Positions 45,024 through 53,191 of a DNA stretch of 53,472 nt are shown in pieces; the first letter of the stretch is position 1, and each line of letters opens with the position of its first letter. A model generated the notes under the pieces. That model searched no databases, was not told the origin of the DNA, and worked only from the letters and a program-made list of their open reading frames with translations. The stretch comes from Thiocystis violacea (lineage in GTDB: Bacteria > Pseudomonadota > Gammaproteobacteria > Chromatiales > Chromatiaceae). Made by a program: the position numbers and the translations under genes. The stretch spans positions 1-53,472 of the forward strand of contig NZ_NRRF01000034.1 of NCBI RefSeq assembly GCF_016583565.1. Reading direction: 5' to 3'.

Positions 45024-45824
45024 CTACTTCTCCCTGTCCTTGGCCAGACCCCACTGGATCTCCATCTCCTCGCGCTGATCAGGCCCTGGCTCCCGACCCT
45101 GCGCTCTGAGGGCGGTTTCCACCTGACCGAAGCGCCGCTCGAACCGATGATTCGCCGCCCGCAGCGCCTGCTCCGCGTCCACACCCATATGGCGCGCCAG
45201 ATTGACACAGGAGAACAGCAGGTCGCCGACCTCATGGACCCGCTCGGTCGGATCGGCATGGTCTGCCAGCGTCTCGCGGCACTCCTCCAGCTCTTCACGG
45301 ACCTTCTCGAACACGCCCGCGATCTCATCCCAATCGAAGGCGACGCGCGCCGCGCGACGCTGCAGCTTCTCGGCCCGCACCAGGGCCGGGAGCGCCTGGG
45401 CGACACCAGAGAGCACGCCCTTGGGGGCCTGATCGCCCTTCTCGGCACGCTCGGCGGCCTTGATCCGCTCCCAACGGGCGTGGACGGCATCCGCATCCCC
45501 GAGCTCCGTGTCCCCGAAGACATGCGGATGGCGGCGCATCATCTTGTCGCAGATGGACCTCACGACCGCGGAGAAATCGAAGATCCCCTGCTCCTCGGCC
45601 ATGCGCGCGTGAAAGACAACCTGCAACAGCAGATCACCCAACTCGTCGCGCAACCCAGGCATGTCGTCCTGCTCGATGGCCTCGGCGACCTCGTAGGCCT
45701 CTTCGAGCGTGTAGGGCAGGATGCTGCGGAAGGTCTGCTTGAGATCCCAGGGGCAGCCGCCGTCCGGGTCGCGCAGGCGCGCCATGATGCCGAGCAGGTC
45801 GTCGATCGAAGGCGTGTCAGTCAT
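45024..45824 (-). CDS. mazG: Nucleoside triphosphate pyrophosphohydrolase MazG
   Basis: MazG hydrolyses nucleoside triphosphates to monophosphates and lowers aberrant NTP and (p)ppGpp pools. The 266-residue protein has two MazG domains: the first with LRDPDGGCPWDLKQTF, LEEAYEVAEAIEQDD and RDELGDLLLQVVFHARMAEE, the second with KVREELEECRETLAD and EVGDLLFSCVNLARHMG. These E-x2-E...E-x2-D sets bind Mg2+. The start is ATG 45824, matching the family N terminus; an upstream TTG frame is less likely. Confidence 0.95.
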   Translation of the reverse strand: MTDTPSIDDLLGIMARLRDPDGGCPWDLKQTFRSILPYTLEEAYEVAEAIEQDDMPGLRDELGDLLLQVVFHARMAEEQGIFDFSAVVRSICDKMMRRHPHVFGDTELGDADAVHARWERIKAAERAEKGDQAPKGVLSGVAQALPALVRAEKLQRRAARVAFDWDEIAGVFEKVREELEECRETLADHADPTERVHEVGDLLFSCVNLARHMGVDAEQALRAANHRFERRFGQVETALRAQGREPGPDQREEMEIQWGLAKDREK

Positions 45825-45875
45825 TGAATTCAGTCGTTGAACGATCAGCGGACGGGACCTCGGTTTCGCCAAGCA

Positions 45876-46226
45876 TCATGCGTAGCCATCGAAAAGCACA
45901 CCAAGCAGCACCGCACCGATTCCGCCCCATTTCCAGTAGCCCCGCGGAATTCCGATGATCTCGTCAGGCTTGGAGGCAGTCGGATCCTTGAGGATCGCAC
46001 TCAGATGCGGCCCAGCCAGGAGCCACGGCAAGAAGCCGAAGATCACGGGAACCGACAGCCATAAAGGAATGGGCTCATTGAGCAACAGCACCACCGCCGC
46101 CACGGGCCAGAGAAGGATGTAGGCCGCCGTCGTCTTGGCGTCCCGAGACTTGCTCGCACTCCAAGCAAAGGCCCAGACGGCGCTGGCGCCCCAGGCAACG
46201 GCAATCACGATGATGACGAGCCGCAT
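45876..46226 (-). CDS. Small hypothetical membrane protein (116 aa)
   Basis: The product begins MRLVIIVIAVAWGASAVWAF and has about three hydrophobic segments (~1-20, ~30-48, ~55-72) and a fourth near the C terminus (GGIGAVLLGVLFDGYA). A hydrophilic loop (LKDPTASKPDEIIGIP) separates the last two. It ends 51 bases before mazG on the same strand. I do not recognise a family. The ribosome site is weak. Confidence 0.65.
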   Translation of the reverse strand: MRLVIIVIAVAWGASAVWAFAWSASKSRDAKTTAAYILLWPVAAVVLLLNEPIPLWLSVPVIFGFLPWLLAGPHLSAILKDPTASKPDEIIGIPRGYWKWGGIGAVLLGVLFDGYA

Positions 46227-46508
46227 GATTCCAGTCTCGTAGGGGTTCGACGCTAAGGAGATTGGCCGCTGGGGCTCTGGGAGCACGCTGCGCCGCGCGG
46301 AGTTGGGCGTTCAGCCGAGAGCGCAAGCAGCCCGAAAAAGATCGCGGCTTCGCGTATCCCCAGAGCCGCGCTCAGTACCCGCCGCATGTTAACGGATGCG
46401 GGCCGCCCCGGTCCACGGCCGCGCCTTGGATGTCAGAAACAACCATGGCGTGCCTATTGCTTGGCGTTTGGGATGCATCGAGCAATCCAACAACCGCGAG
46501 GTTCCGCG

Positions 46509-46928
46509 ATGACCGATCCACGCCTCATCATGTATCACAAGCAATCCACCAGCGCCCGCACCCGCTTCCTGAAGTTGGGCTATGGCGGCGTCTGCGGCTT
46601 CGCGGCGCTGCCGAGCGAGGCCGAGCTGGCGGAACGCAGCATCGACGACAGCAAGCTGGTCGCGCACCCGGCATGCCTGCTGCGCGACGCCGAAACGCGC
46701 CTTGGTCTGCCCAGCGGCAGTCTGGAGGCAGAAAAAGGCTATCGCTGCAGGGTCAGTTCACCCGCGGGGGCAACCGAGGTCTTCCTCGCCCGCTTCACCA
46801 CCATCGACCCGCCATTCGAGGAGGCCGCGGCCCAGGGCGGCGCCTTCATCGACCTGACCCAGGCGCGCGGCCTACCCCCGGTGGAGCTCGGCTTGCTGCG
46901 ACTGGCCTACGAGAAGATTCTGGGCTGA
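46509..46928 (+). CDS. Hypothetical soluble protein (139 aa)
   Basis: The protein starts MTDPRLIMYHKQSTSARTRF behind GAGG at eight bases. It is of mixed charge and has no signal or membrane segment. FLKLGYGGVCGFAALPSEAE and a C-terminal ARGLPPVELGLLRLAYEKIL suggest a compact alpha/beta fold. Function and family are unknown to me. It precedes the modE-modA-modB genes but has its own intergenic regions. A 16-bp tandem repeat begins nine bases after its stop. Confidence 0.7.
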   Translation: MTDPRLIMYHKQSTSARTRFLKLGYGGVCGFAALPSEAELAERSIDDSKLVAHPACLLRDAETRLGLPSGSLEAEKGYRCRVSSPAGATEVFLARFTTIDPPFEEAAAQGGAFIDLTQARGLPPVELGLLRLAYEKILG

Positions 46929-46936
46929 CGAGACAG

Positions 46937-46984
46937 GTTTCCGGTTGCGCGGGTTTCCGGTTGTATCGGTTTCTGGTTGTACGA
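46937..46984. repeat. 16-bp tandem repeat, three units
   Basis: GGTTTCCGGTTG plus four bases is repeated three times without gaps (46937-46952, 46953-46968, 46969-46984); the third unit has one change in the shared core. A CCGACA-TCC-TGTCGG hairpin follows at 46999-47013. Confidence 0.85.
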
Positions 46985-47170
46985 TCTGCCTCGCAACCCG
47001 ACATCCTGTCGGAAAGATGACAAGGCCAGCGAATCGCAAGGCCCATCGCCGACGCCCGTCGCACCGATCCTGGCACGCCCCTGATCCAGCGTCCCACCAG
47101 CTCCAGCCCCAAGGCGCGCCACATCCAACAGCTTCCGCCAGACTCACACATCCACACTTGGCCCAAAATT

Positions 47171-47194
47171 CGCTATTTCACTTGTGATATAACG
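47171..47194 (+). promoter_or_regulatory. ModE box upstream of modE
   Basis: CGCTATTT, eight bases, ATATAACG: the ModE operator layout (CGTTATAT-N8-ATATAACG) with mismatches in the left arm. It ends 30 bases before the modE start and covers a TATAAC -10-like hexamer, so ModE probably represses its own gene. Confidence 0.75.
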
Positions 47195-47224
47195 CACGTC
47201 CGCCAACCAGTCGACGAGCCAGAC

Positions 47225-48037
47225 ATGCCGCATCGCATCGATCAAGACCTGGATACCAGCGCCAAACTGCAGCTGGAGATGAACCAGAGCCGCTTCGCCG
47301 GGCACGGGCGCATCGACCTGCTCCGCCGGATCGGCGAGACAGGCTCGATCTCACAGGCGGCGAAGTCGATTCGCATGTCCTACAAGCAGGCGTGGGATGC
47401 GGTCGATGCCATGAACAATCTGTCGGCACAACCGTTGGTCCGGCGGCGGACTGGGGGGCGGCATGGTGGGGGGACGGAACTGACTGACGAGGGGACGCGG
47501 CTGATCGCCGTGTATGAAGCCGCGGAGCAGGAGCATCTTCGCTTTCTCGAGCGGCTCGGCAAAAGCATCAAGGACTTCGATCACTTTCACACACTCTTGG
47601 GAATCTTGAACATGAAGGTCAGCGCGAGAAATCATCTGCGCGGTATTGTCACCAGCATCAAACCCGGCGCCGTCAACGCCGAGGTCACACTGGACATCAG
47701 CGGAACCCCATTGGTCGCCATCATCACGGAGGAAAGCGTCAACACGCTCGGCCTCAAGCAAGGCGCGGAGGCATTCGCACTCATCAAGGCATCGTTCGTG
47801 ATCCTCTGCACGGAGGACGGAGGACTCAAGACCTCCGCCCGCAACCGGCTCTGCGGCACCATCGATCACATCACCGAAGGGGCCATCAACTCCGAGGTGA
47901 TCCTCGCGCTCGATGGCGGTGCGCGCATCGCCGCCATCATCACCAACGAGAGCGCCAGGGAACTCGATCTCAAGGTCGGCGAACGCGCCTGCGCCCTGAT
48001 CAAAGCCCCGCACATCATCCTCGCCGTCAGCGATTGA
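47225..48037 (+). CDS. modE: Molybdate-responsive regulator ModE
   Basis: The 270-residue protein has an N-terminal winged helix (~25-115: GRIDLLRRIGETGSISQAAK, MSYKQAWDAVDAMNNL and the G-rich wing RRRTGGRHGGGTELTDEG) and two C-terminal TOBE/Mop domains (~128-196 and ~203-268; SARNHLRGIVTSIKPGAVNAE and SARNRLCGTIDHITEGAINSE), which bind molybdate. This is the full-length E. coli type. Molybdate-bound ModE represses uptake genes and can activate molybdoenzyme genes. It lies upstream of modA with ModE boxes before both. Confidence 0.95.
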   Translation: MPHRIDQDLDTSAKLQLEMNQSRFAGHGRIDLLRRIGETGSISQAAKSIRMSYKQAWDAVDAMNNLSAQPLVRRRTGGRHGGGTELTDEGTRLIAVYEAAEQEHLRFLERLGKSIKDFDHFHTLLGILNMKVSARNHLRGIVTSIKPGAVNAEVTLDISGTPLVAIITEESVNTLGLKQGAEAFALIKASFVILCTEDGGLKTSARNRLCGTIDHITEGAINSEVILALDGGARIAAIITNESARELDLKVGERACALIKAPHIILAVSD

Positions 48038-48089
48038 GCCAACCGGCAGGCCGGCCAGCGTGCCGGCCAAGCCGGACGTACGTACCCAG

Positions 48090-48113
48090 CGTTATATCGT
48101 TTTCAATATGACG
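48090..48113 (+). promoter_or_regulatory. ModE box upstream of modA
   Basis: CGTTATAT, eight bases, ATATGACG: a near-perfect match to the ModE operator with a single change. It lies 41 bases before the modA start. Confidence 0.85.
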
Positions 48114-48154
48114 CCGGGACACTCAGCGTCCCCGAACCGATCAACAGGAGAACC

Positions 48155-48898
48155 ATGATGAAAGCCCTAAAGACCACCCTCGCCGCGCTCATCCTCGCGG
48201 GCGCGAGCGCAAGCGCCCTGGCCGACGAGGTCAAGGTCGCCGTCGCCGCCAACTTCACGGCGGCCATGAAAGACATCGCGCGGGACTTCGAGAAGGCGAC
48301 CGGCCACACCCTGCAGGTCAGCTATGGCTCGACCGGCAAGCTCTATACCCAGATCGAGAACGGCGCCCCCTTCGAGGTCTTACTCGCCGCCGATCAGAAA
48401 CACCCCAAGCGCCTGGTCGATGCCGGCAAGGCCAGCGACCCCTTCACCTATGCGGTTGGCAGGCTGGTGCTCTGGAGCGCGGATCCGGAAATGATCAAGG
48501 ACGGCGCCAAGGTTCTCACGCGCAACACCTTCAACAAGCTGGCGATCGCCAACCCCAAGACGGCACCCTACGGGGAGGCGGCCATGGAGGTCATCCAGTC
48601 CTTGGCGATCGGCGAAATGCTCACGCCCAAGCTGGTGACAGGCGACAACATCGCGCAGACCTACCAGTTCGTCGCAACCAAGAACGCCGAACTCGGTTTC
48701 GTCGCCAAGGCCCAGATCGCGCTGAACACCACGGGCTCCAGCTGGGAAGTCCCCCAGGAATTCTATCGCCCGATCCGCCAGGACGCCGTGCTGCTCGCGA
48801 AGGGTAACGACAACCCAGCCGCCAAGGCATTGATGGACTATCTGAAGGGCGATGCCGCCAAGGCCGTCATCGAGACCTACGGGTATGGGGTAGAATGA
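48155..48898 (+). CDS. modA: Molybdate-binding periplasmic protein ModA
   Basis: The 247-residue protein has a signal peptide cleaved after ALA (ASASALADEVKV) and the ModA fold: VAVAANFTAAMKDIARDFEK, VSYGSTGKLYTQIENGAPFEV and LLAADQKHPKRLVDAG, then AIANPKTAPYGEAAMEVI and AELGFVAKAQIAL. It captures molybdate or tungstate for the ModBC transporter. Tandem ATGs follow AGGAGA. ModE controls it through the upstream box. Confidence 0.96.
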   Translation: MMKALKTTLAALILAGASASALADEVKVAVAANFTAAMKDIARDFEKATGHTLQVSYGSTGKLYTQIENGAPFEVLLAADQKHPKRLVDAGKASDPFTYAVGRLVLWSADPEMIKDGAKVLTRNTFNKLAIANPKTAPYGEAAMEVIQSLAIGEMLTPKLVTGDNIAQTYQFVATKNAELGFVAKAQIALNTTGSSWEVPQEFYRPIRQDAVLLAKGNDNPAAKALMDYLKGDAAKAVIETYGYGVE

Positions 48899-48912
48899 CG
48901 CGCTCATGCCCT

Positions 48913-49014
48913 GAATGATGCGTGACGGATGGGGCGAGCGGCCGGGCAAGGCGTCTCGGGTTGACCCAGCCGTCTCTGGCCGCTCCGACCATGCCCCATC
49001 CGCGCGACGCATTC
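48913..49014 (+). other. Long imperfect inverted repeat between modA and modB
   Basis: CGGATGGGGC (48926-48935) pairs with GCCCCATCCG (48993-49002) and GAGCGGCC (48936-48943) with GGCCGCTC (48978-48985). A weaker outer arm (GAATG..CGT with ACGCATTC) extends it. The RNA could fold into a large stem-loop that limits read-through or stabilises modA mRNA. Confidence 0.55.
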
Positions 49015-49087
49015 CTTGAGACGCATCGCCGGGTTGCGCGTCGCCCGCCCCATCCGATTCAGATCACTCGACCGGAAACCTGCTCAC

Positions 49088-49756
49088 GTGACGCTCGACC
49101 TCGAGCCCGTCTGGCTCACCCTCAAGCTCGCCACCCTCACCACCGCCGTGCTGCTGGTCGTCGGCACGCCGATCGCCTGGTGGCTGTCGCAGACGCGCTC
49201 GCGCATGAAGCAGGTCGTGGCGACCCTGGTCGCCCTGCCCCTGGTGCTGCCGCCGACGGTGCTGGGCTTCTACCTGCTGCTGCTGCTCGGCCCGGCGGGT
49301 CCAATCGGCCAGATGACCACGGCGATCGGACTGGGCACCCTGCCCTTCACCTTCGGCGGGCTCGTGGTCGGATCGGTCATCTATTCCATGCCCTTTCTGG
49401 TCCAGCCAGCCTATAACGCCTTCGAGGCCATCGGCAGCCGCCCCCTGGAGGTCGCCGCGACACTGCGCGCCTCGCCTCGGGAACGCTTCTTCAACGTCGC
49501 CCTGCCGCTCGCACTGCCCGGCCTGCTCTCGGGCGCCATCCTCGCCTTCGCCCACACGGTCGGCGAGTTCGGCGTCATCCTCATGATCGGCGGCAACATC
49601 CCCGGCGAGACCAAGGTGCTGTCGATCGCCATCTACGACCACGTCGAGTCCTTGGAGTGGACCCAAGCCCACTGGCTCGCGGGCGGCATGGTGCTCTTCG
49701 CCTTCCTGGTGGTGCTGGCGATCAACATCCTTGGCCAGCGGATGCGCAAGGTCTGA
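49088..49756 (+). CDS. modB: Molybdate ABC transporter permease ModB
   Basis: The 222-residue membrane protein has about five helices and the inner-membrane permease motif with EAA-like loop ([25 protein letters not shown] region) plus the ModB phrase [20 protein letters not shown]. The start is GTG 49088 ([15 protein letters not shown]), which fits the family; the frame is open upstream to 49016. The ATPase gene modC does not follow, which is unusual for a modAB pair. Confidence 0.94.
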   Translation: MTLDLEPVWLTLKLATLTTAVLLVVGTPIAWWLSQTRSRMKQVVATLVALPLVLPPTVLGFYLLLLLGPAGPIGQMTTAIGLGTLPFTFGGLVVGSVIYSMPFLVQPAYNAFEAIGSRPLEVAATLRASPRERFFNVALPLALPGLLSGAILAFAHTVGEFGVILMIGGNIPGETKVLSIAIYDHVESLEWTQAHWLAGGMVLFAFLVVLAINILGQRMRKV

Positions 49757-49848
49757 GCAGGGGCGGGAGGTTCGGCTCGCCGAACCGTTCAGCGCACTGA
49801 TGGAAAGCGCGCGCCTTTGCACGGCGAACTGGTAGACTGGCGCCACTG

Positions 49849-50502
49849 ATGGGGTCTGACGCCGAGCTGATCCGCGGACTTACGAAGAGCGCCTTTCCGA
49901 TGCGGGATCATCCCAACCTGACGCCGCAAACCGCGGCGGCCATCGAATCCGTCTTTCACCTGTACGACCCGCCACTCTGGTTGGTAACCTCCCGCGCCGG
50001 CGAGCGGCGCGGTGGGCTGATCGCGAACTCCGCGACCCGCGTCTCCATCGTTGCCGAACTGCCGCGCATGCTGGTCGCCATTGCCAAGCACCATCACACC
50101 TGGGAGCTGATCGAATCGTCCGGCCGTTTCGCGCTGCATCTGCTACCCTCCGCCCACCTCGACGCGGTCTGGCGCTTCGGTGTCGCGACCGGACATGTCA
50201 CGGACAAGCTCGCCGGGCTGGATCTGGGCGAGACGCCGGACGGCAACCCCCTCTACCCAGAGGCCGCCGCCTGGTTGGACTGTCGCGTCGAAGCCCGCTT
50301 GGACACCGGCGACCGCACGGCCTATCTCGCGGAGATCCTCGGCGGCCGCACGCTGACCCAGGGTCCGGTGCTCACCCTCGCTGGCCTGCTGCGCGGGGCG
50401 CCACCCGAGCGTCGGGCCGAGCTCGATCGACTCTATGCCAAAGACCAGGCGATCGACGCCGCCGCCATCCAGGCGTGGCGACGCGAGACCCGACGGGGTT
50501 GA
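49849..50502 (+). CDS. Flavin reductase-like FMN-binding protein
   Basis: The 217-residue soluble protein fits the flavin-reductase-like domain (split beta-barrel): LWLVTSRAGERRGGLIANSATRVSI resembles the FMN-phosphate region, ELPRMLVAIAKHHHTWELIESSGRFALHLL the central part, and LDCRVEARLDTGDRTAYLAEI the C-terminal strands. Such proteins reduce free flavin with NAD(P)H or act as oxidoreductase partners. It occupies the place where modC would be expected. The ribosome site is weak. Confidence 0.82.
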   Translation: MGSDAELIRGLTKSAFPMRDHPNLTPQTAAAIESVFHLYDPPLWLVTSRAGERRGGLIANSATRVSIVAELPRMLVAIAKHHHTWELIESSGRFALHLLPSAHLDAVWRFGVATGHVTDKLAGLDLGETPDGNPLYPEAAAWLDCRVEARLDTGDRTAYLAEILGGRTLTQGPVLTLAGLLRGAPPERRAELDRLYAKDQAIDAAAIQAWRRETRRG

Positions 50503-50604
50503 GCTGACTGCGTCGTCACGCACGACACTCACGCGTCAGGACCTGGCTCCCGCATTCACCGATTGCAGTTTTTTCGATAAATGTACCCTTTGGAAGAAGT
50601 CATC

Positions 50605-52053
50605 ATGCAGTTACCTGACCACAAGACGAAGATCGTGGCCACCATCGGTCCGGCATCGGATTCACCGGAAATGCTGGTCCGGCTGATCCTGGCCGGCCTG
50701 AACGTGGCGCGTTTGAACTTCTCGCACGGCGATCCGGAGTACCACGCCGAGATCATCGGGCGGATCCGCAAGGCCGCCAAGGAGACGGGGCGGCGCGTCG
50801 CCATCATGGGCGACCTTCCTGGCCCTAAGATGCGCATCGGCGATCTCAAGAGCGAGCCCATCGAGCTGCAACGCGACGATACGCTGACCCTGACCACCGA
50901 GGATATCCTTGGGGACAAAGACAGGGTCGGTATCAGTTTCCCGAACCTGCCAGAAGCCGTGCGACCCGGTGACCGGCTCTATCTCAACGACGGCTTCATC
51001 CTGCTCAAGGTCGTGGAGGTCGAGGGCACCGATATCCGCTGCAGCGTCCGTGTCGGCGGCGAGCTGTCCTCGCGCAAGGGGCTCAATCTGCCGGGCATCG
51101 ATCTGGGCATCAGTGCCTTTACGGACAACGACCGCGAGTGGCTCGGCTTCGCCGCGAAGCATCGGCTCGACGCCGTCAGCCAGTCCTTCGTCGCCGCCGA
51201 GGAGGACATCCTCGCGGTGCGTCAGGCCGCCGCCGACATGGGCTACGCGCCCTTCATCATCGCCAAGATCGAGCGGGCGGACGCGCTCGACAACCTCGAG
51301 CGCATCCTGATGGCCGCCGACGGCATCATGGTCGCGCGCGGCGACTTGGGCGTGGAAATCCCCATCGAGCGCATTGCCGTCGTGCAGAAGCAGATCACGG
51401 AGCTGGCCAATCACCATGGCAAGCCGGTGATCACCGCGACCCAGATGCTCGAATCCATGGTGATCTATCGCCGCCCGACACGCGCGGAGGCCACGGACGT
51501 CGCCAACGCCATCCTCGGCGGGACCGACTGCGTGATGCTCTCGGCGGAGTCCGCCATGGGACGCCATCCGGTGGAGGCGGTCGCCATGCTCGCCGGCATC
51601 GCCGCCCAGGTCGAGCCGGAGCGCAGCAAGCAGCCCTTCGTCCGCACCATGGGTGGCTTCAATGGCAGCGCGAGCACGCGCGCCGTCGATCTCATCGCGG
51701 CCAGCGTCTATCACACCATCAACGACAGCGAACCCAAGGTCGTCGTGGTGCCGACCCAGTCCGGCAGCACCCCACGCAACGTCGCCCGCTTCCGCCCACC
51801 GGTGTGGATCATCGCCTTCAGTCCGAACGACGCGACCTGCCAGTCGCTGCAGTTCTCCTATGGGATTCACGCGGTTCAGGTCGATTCGGATCGTCCCGAC
51901 TGGTCGAGCTTCGCCCGTCAATGGCTGCGCGAGCGCGGGGTCGAGACCGGTCTGGTGCTCCTGACGCAGGGGCCGACGGCGGACAATCCCTGCGGCAACT
52001 ACCGCATGGAAATCCTCGAGCTTGGCTTGCAGCCGGGCGTACAGTGCCCCTGA
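50605..52053 (+). CDS. pyk: Pyruvate kinase
   Basis: Pyruvate kinase makes pyruvate and ATP from phosphoenolpyruvate and ADP. The 482-residue protein starts KTKIVATIGPASDSPEMLVR, has LNFSHGDPEYH, the active-site Lys motif FIIAKIERADALDNL, the signature IMVARGDLGVEIP and HHGKPVITATQMLESM, and a C-terminal allosteric-type domain. The start is ATG 50605 behind GAAG; an ATG 24 bases earlier has no ribosome site. Confidence 0.96.
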   Translation: MQLPDHKTKIVATIGPASDSPEMLVRLILAGLNVARLNFSHGDPEYHAEIIGRIRKAAKETGRRVAIMGDLPGPKMRIGDLKSEPIELQRDDTLTLTTEDILGDKDRVGISFPNLPEAVRPGDRLYLNDGFILLKVVEVEGTDIRCSVRVGGELSSRKGLNLPGIDLGISAFTDNDREWLGFAAKHRLDAVSQSFVAAEEDILAVRQAAADMGYAPFIIAKIERADALDNLERILMAADGIMVARGDLGVEIPIERIAVVQKQITELANHHGKPVITATQMLESMVIYRRPTRAEATDVANAILGGTDCVMLSAESAMGRHPVEAVAMLAGIAAQVEPERSKQPFVRTMGGFNGSASTRAVDLIAASVYHTINDSEPKVVVVPTQSGSTPRNVARFRPPVWIIAFSPNDATCQSLQFSYGIHAVQVDSDRPDWSSFARQWLRERGVETGLVLLTQGPTADNPCGNYRMEILELGLQPGVQCP

Positions 52054-52127
52054 TGGGTTCGCCGGACGCGCAAGGAGCGCGGCCGGCGCGTCTCATCCCG
52101 CCCCACTGACCCGCGTTCAGAGCGGGT

Positions 52128-53030
52128 TCAAGCGCACTTGGCGTGTTGGTTCGAAACCCCGCCCGAGCGCGCCCCGCAATGCTCACCGAGGAATTCCACC
52201 AAGGCGCCGACATGCCGCTCGATCTCATCCACCGAGTCATGTCCCGCGCCCTCGATCTCCAGCAGGCGGGCATCCGGGGTACGGCAGTTGGCCAGGATGC
52301 GACGGGCATCGGCGACCGGCACGGTCTGATCCTCTTGACCATGCACCAACAGGATGGGGCAGGCGATCCGGCGCACACTGTTCAGCGGCGCGATGGTCTG
52401 GAAGCGGTGTCCGATCACCCATTCCACATAGCGGCTCGCCACCCGCGCGATGGGGCGCGGCAGGTGCAGCTGGCGCAGTGCCTCCGCGGTCACCTGGGCC
52501 GGATCCGCGAAGGCGGCCAGACTGATGACCGCCATGATGTCCGGGTTCCGCGCGGCCTCGAACAGGGCCGCGCCCGCCCCCACCGAATGCCCGAGCACGG
52601 CGACCCGAGCCGCCCTGCCTGGATGATGGCGCTTGAGCCAGACGATGGCCATGCCAAGATCCTCGGCGAAGCGCGGCAGGGATGAGAAGCCATCCGCATC
52701 GCTCCGACCGTGATTGCGCGCATCGAAGAGCAGCAGATTGAAGCCCGCCGCCTGCAGTGGAACGGCAAGGGGCAACATCAACTCGGCATTGCCGCCCCAG
52801 CCGTGCAGCACGACGAGGGTGCAGGTGGCGCCCGGCGCCGGCAGCAGCCAGCCGAACAGGTGTCGCTCGCGGACCGTGGGGATGCGGACCACCTCGAAAG
52901 CGAGACCGGCATCCCCCGGCGAGCCGGTTTCCCGGCGACGCGGCGCGCGAAAACCAAGGTGCACGCCCGCTGGAATGACGGCGGTCGCGAGCAGGATCAC
53001 GAGCCCGACGGTGGTAACAGTGACGCTCAT
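52128..53030 (-). CDS. Membrane-anchored alpha/beta hydrolase
   Basis: The 300-residue protein begins with a hydrophobic helix (VTTVGLVILLATAVIPAGVH) that may anchor it or act as an uncleaved signal. The hydrolase fold shows the oxyanion motif VLHGWGGNAEL, the nucleophile in VAVLGHSVGAGAA, a likely acid in LVHGQEDQTVPV and the His in GAGHDS. An esterase or thioesterase role is likely, but the substrate is unknown. It stands alone, convergent with pyk, and its ATG overlaps the stop of a tiny upstream frame. Confidence 0.85.
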   Translation of the reverse strand: MSVTVTTVGLVILLATAVIPAGVHLGFRAPRRRETGSPGDAGLAFEVVRIPTVRERHLFGWLLPAPGATCTLVVLHGWGGNAELMLPLAVPLQAAGFNLLLFDARNHGRSDADGFSSLPRFAEDLGMAIVWLKRHHPGRAARVAVLGHSVGAGAALFEAARNPDIMAVISLAAFADPAQVTAEALRQLHLPRPIARVASRYVEWVIGHRFQTIAPLNSVRRIACPILLVHGQEDQTVPVADARRILANCRTPDARLLEIEGAGHDSVDEIERHVGALVEFLGEHCGARSGGVSNQHAKCA

Positions 53031-53119
53031 GCGCGATTCCCCTCATCGTCGCTGCTAAATTCGTCGCCGCTACTCAATTCATCCTCGGGGAACCTGGACC
53101 GAAAAGGGGCCTTGGTCAT
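53027..53119 (-). CDS. Possible 30-codon acidic upstream ORF overlapping the hydrolase start
   Basis: On the minus strand ATG 53119 opens a frame ending in the ATGA overlap with the hydrolase start. Its C-terminal half is DELSSG, DEFSSD, DEG, encoded by about 2.5 tandem 18-base units (GATGAATTGAGTAGC type). It lacks a clear ribosome site. It could be a leader peptide or just a repeat that happens to be open. Confidence 0.25.
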   Translation of the reverse strand: MTKAPFRSRFPEDELSSGDEFSSDDEGNRA

Positions 53120-53191
53120 CGGTTGGTTGCGCCAGGCAAAGCCTGGAAGGAGAGGAAGATAGCGGACGGATAAGCGAATCGGAAACTCCTT

